DNA from: Sulfitobacter sp. F26204
GTDB taxonomy: Bacteria > Pseudomonadota > Alphaproteobacteria > Rhodobacterales > Rhodobacteraceae
Length of the DNA stretch: 64,000 bases
NCBI RefSeq assembly: GCF_026410305.1
Contig: NZ_JAPMLQ010000005.1
Coordinates: 186,001 to 250,000, forward strand
Direction: 5' to 3'
Shown one piece after another: positions 61,684 to 64,000 of this stretch (positions within the stretch are counted from its first letter, which is position 1; every line of letters starts with the position of its first letter). The translations under genes and the position numbers were made by a program. The notes below the pieces were generated by a model. The model saw only the letters and a list, made by a program, of their open reading frames with translations. It was not told the origin of the DNA and did not search any database.

Positions 61684-63177
61684 GTGACTGCAACAGACCA
61701 GCAAAACCTATTCGTTCAATTCCGCGAAACCCTGATGTCCGATGACATTGTGGGCGACCTTGCGAACGGTTTGATCGGCCATCACACAACAGTTGACGGC
61801 CCATTTGGGAAAAAACCTCTTATTTATGCCGATTATGTCGCCTCGGGGCGGGCATTGCGCCAAATAGAGGATTTTGTCCTGACCGAACTGCTGCCCTATT
61901 ATGCAAACAGCCACACGGAGGCATCCTATGTCGGTGGCATCATGACTCGGTTGCGGCGACAGGCACGTGATGTGATCCGTGAACAGGTCAACGCTACGGG
62001 CGAGCACGCTGTTATCTTTACAGGTTCCGGGGCGACTGCGGGTATTAACCGAATCGTCCATTTGATTGGATTGAAAGAGATGGTCGCAGCAGGGCAATCA
62101 CCCGTGGTTTTGATCGGCCCATATGAACATCATTCCAATATCCTTCCCTGGCGTGAAAGCGGGGCAGAAGTGATCGAGGTGCAAGAAGCTGCAGAGGGCG
62201 GCCCCTGTATGCGGACCCTTGCTGCGACATTGGCCAAAGTAAAAGATCGACCAGTAATCGGGGCCTTTTCGGCAGCATCGAATGTGACGGGCATCGTCAC
62301 CGATATTGCCGCTGTCACCCGCATGCTCAAGGCTGCCGGTGCACTGGCAATCTGGGACTACGCCGGTGGAGCGCCCTATCTTCCGATCGACCTTTGTCCT
62401 GCAGACGATGCCTTGATCGATGCCGTTGTGATCTCACCCCACAAGTTTGTTGGCGGCCCTCAAAGTACGGGCGTTCTTATCCTGCGGCATGGCGTCATCA
62501 AGGCCAAGACCCCTTCGTTGTCGGGCGGCGGAACCGTACGTTTTGTATCGCCCACAGCGCATGATTATTCCAACAATGTCGAAGCGCGTGAAGAAGCAGG
62601 CACACCCAATGTCATTGGAGACCTGCGGGCAGCATTGTGCTTTATCGTCAAAGACGTCATCACTCAGGAATACATCGATCGTCGCAACCGCGAAAACCTG
62701 GCCAAGGGAATGAAGGCCTGGGCCGCGCATCCAAACATCGAAATCCTTGGCAATACCGAATGTGAACGGCTTCCGATCTTTTCGTTCCGACTGCGTGATG
62801 GCAAGGGCGGCTTCGTTCATCAGCAACTGGCAACACGTCTGCTTTCTGACTGTTACGGCATTCAGGCGCGGGGTGGTTGTGCCTGTGCCGGCCCCTATGT
62901 GCACCGCGTTCTCGGAATTGACCAAAACACCTCGGATGCAATGCGCAACGAAATCCTTTCTGGCAATGAAATCGAAAAGCCCGGATTCATACGCCTGAAC
63001 TTCAGTTTCCTTGCCTCGGATGAGCAAGTCGATGCGATAATCTCTTCGGTTCTGGAGCTTGCCGACTCTGCAGTCGAACAGGCGCTTGCTTATACATGCG
63101 ATCCGGCCACTGCGATCTTCCGTCCCTCGGAAAGCCTGAATTCGGATGCCTCTGACCAGTTCACCAATGCACGTTGA
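61684..63177 (+). CDS. Class V aminotransferase-fold protein (cysteine desulfurase/selenocysteine lyase-like)
   Basis: This 497-residue PLP enzyme has the lysine K254 in SPHKFVGGPQ, an ASNVTGIVTDI segment, and WDYAGGAPYLPID before it. Cysteines C399/C401 in RGGCACAGPY lie where cysteine desulfurases have their catalytic Cys. GTG 61684 with AAAGG eight bases upstream gives the expected N-terminus; an ATG at 61735 is the alternative. The second gene of the pair follows after 15 bases. The substrate could be a sulfur amino acid or another amine; not determined. Confidence 0.8.
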   Translation: MTATDQQNLFVQFRETLMSDDIVGDLANGLIGHHTTVDGPFGKKPLIYADYVASGRALRQIEDFVLTELLPYYANSHTEASYVGGIMTRLRRQARDVIREQVNATGEHAVIFTGSGATAGINRIVHLIGLKEMVAAGQSPVVLIGPYEHHSNILPWRESGAEVIEVQEAAEGGPCMRTLAATLAKVKDRPVIGAFSAASNVTGIVTDIAAVTRMLKAAGALAIWDYAGGAPYLPIDLCPADDALIDAVVISPHKFVGGPQSTGVLILRHGVIKAKTPSLSGGGTVRFVSPTAHDYSNNVEAREEAGTPNVIGDLRAALCFIVKDVITQEYIDRRNRENLAKGMKAWAAHPNIEILGNTECERLPIFSFRLRDGKGGFVHQQLATRLLSDCYGIQARGGCACAGPYVHRVLGIDQNTSDAMRNEILSGNEIEKPGFIRLNFSFLASDEQVDAIISSVLELADSAVEQALAYTCDPATAIFRPSESLNSDASDQFTNAR

Positions 63178-63192
63178 ACGAGGTGCCTCAGG

Positions 63193-64000
63193 ATGACCCC
63201 TAGCAACCCATTGAGCCTGGACCGTGATTTAGAAACCATTCGTGGATTGTATCCTGTTACGCAGAACAGCACTTATTTGTTAAACGCCGCACAATCGCCC
63301 CTGAACCTGCGCAGCCGTGCGGCGCTTGACCAATATCTGGATTGGGCATCCACCGAAACCGATGCGCGCCCCGAAGTACGCGAACCCTTGCGCCGTTTGC
63401 TCTCAGGATTGTTGGGGGGACGACCTAATGATTATGCCATAACCACCAGCACCGGCACAGGCATCAGCACAGTTGCTGCGGGGATGTCTTGGCAAGCTGG
63501 CGACAACGTGGTCTTGCCAGCAGGCGAGCATTGGAACAGCACATTTCCATGGTTCAATCTCTCCACGCAGGGCGTTGAAACCCGAACCGTGCCACCCGCA
63601 GCGGATAACCGCGTTTCACCAGAAGCCATGGCAGCGCAAGTAGATGATCGAACGCGTGTCATTTCCGTTACTGCGGTCCGTTTTGACACAGGGTTTCGCG
63701 CCGATCTCAGGGAATTTGCCAAATTGGCACAGGCCCACGATGCCCTATTGGTTGTAGACGGCACGCAATGTGCGGGCGCGAACGTCATGAATGTCATCGA
63801 CGACGGCATTGATGTGTTATGTTGCGGCGGATTCAAATGGTTGATGGGATTGGCAGGCACCGGGTTCATGTACGTCAACCAACGTGCACAAGACCGGATA
63901 GCACCGGTATCGCCGGGGATGTTTGCAGCCAAACACAGCTTTACCGAGCTGGATTTTCACCAAGATGCGCGTCGCTATGAAACTGGAACCATCGCCTATA
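63193..64000 (+). CDS. Class V aminotransferase-fold protein (3' end outside window)
   Basis: The first 269 codons of a second PLP enzyme of the same fold type are present; the C-terminus lies beyond 64000. VVDGTQCAGANVMNV supplies the Asp that pairs with the PLP ring, and the Schiff-base lysine is K215 in CCGGFKWLMG. Its N-terminus, YLLNAAQSPLNLRSRAALDQYL, fits the kynureninase/isopenicillin-epimerase-like branch rather than NifS. It appears to be in one operon with the previous gene. Confidence 0.8.
   Translation, partial: MTPSNPLSLDRDLETIRGLYPVTQNSTYLLNAAQSPLNLRSRAALDQYLDWASTETDARPEVREPLRRLLSGLLGGRPNDYAITTSTGTGISTVAAGMSWQAGDNVVLPAGEHWNSTFPWFNLSTQGVETRTVPPAADNRVSPEAMAAQVDDRTRVISVTAVRFDTGFRADLREFAKLAQAHDALLVVDGTQCAGANVMNVIDDGIDVLCCGGFKWLMGLAGTGFMYVNQRAQDRIAPVSPGMFAAKHSFTELDFHQDARRYETGTIAY

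Noticed and set aside
1..64000. CRISPR arrays, tRNA/rRNA genes, IS elements and prophage genes
   Set aside because: I looked for regular repeat-spacer arrays, tRNA-like cloverleafs, transposases, integrases and phage structural genes and saw none.

Overview
The window looks like chromosomal DNA from a marine alphaproteobacterium, most likely Rhodobacterales (Roseobacter group). The evidence is the gene content: dense dipeptide/opine-type ABC transporters and TRAP transporters, an alphaproteobacterial Pst operon with long PstA and PstC, and a hexameric tyrosine-coordinated heme protein of the type described from Ruegeria (Silicibacter) pomeroyi. No rRNA, tRNA, IS element, prophage or CRISPR array was found. 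The taxonomic placement is an inference from gene content only.

Region 1 (1-15852) is a catabolic island centred on a GntR/FCD regulator. A minus-strand operon runs from the regulator through a VOC protein, a secreted solute-binding protein, DppBCDF-type transporter genes, a second solute-binding protein without signal peptide, an amidohydrolase/deaminase, a hydantoin racemase-like protein, a DapA-like lyase and an SDR. It ends with a nitrilase and a flavin amine oxidase that resemble the DavA/DavB lysine pair. A hydantoinase (dihydropyrimidinase) gene is transcribed divergently. Copies of a GTATAC-core motif lie in both promoter gaps. The sum suggests uptake and breakdown of cyclic ureides or amides and amino-acid derivatives.

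Region 2 (16005-25161) holds surface-glycan-type genes on both strands: two Glyco_tranf_2_4-type glycosyltransferases, three class I methyltransferase-like proteins, an unrecognised (possibly sulfotransferase-like) protein and a 737-residue multi-module protein.

Region 3 (25208-34815) is one minus-strand operon: a GsiABCD-like ABC transporter, a gamma-glutamyltransferase-family enzyme, a DUF1028 protein, a TSUP permease and a GntR regulator, fitting import and cleavage of gamma-glutamyl or similar compounds. Region 4 (34998-43091) is transcribed the other way. It has an AmiC-type cytoplasmic amide sensor, an AmiR-type ANTAR antiterminator, a third Dpp-type transporter and an acetamidase/formamidase. 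An intrinsic terminator lies in the leader just before amiC, which is what AmiR-type control would need.

Region 5 (43218-53611) contains pstSCAB-phoU behind a four-unit Pho-box array. Upstream is an unusual group with no permeases: two Tat-exported TRAP binding proteins, a phosphate-binding-protein/OmpA fusion and a membrane-anchored coiled-coil protein. Region 6 (54030-61090) has a TRAP transporter operon ending in OsmC and cytochrome P450 genes. Beside it is a MarR regulator with a four-cysteine tail, divergent from an operon for a secreted protein, the heme protein and a redoxin, which looks like a redox-stress module. Region 7 (61130-64000) has an Lrp/AsnC regulator divergent from two class V aminotransferase-fold genes, the second cut by the window end.

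Recurring architecture: genes within operons commonly overlap by 1 or 4 bases (TGATG, ATGA, GTGA), and in three minus-strand transporter operons a strong stem-loop lies directly behind the binding-protein gene and before the first permease gene.
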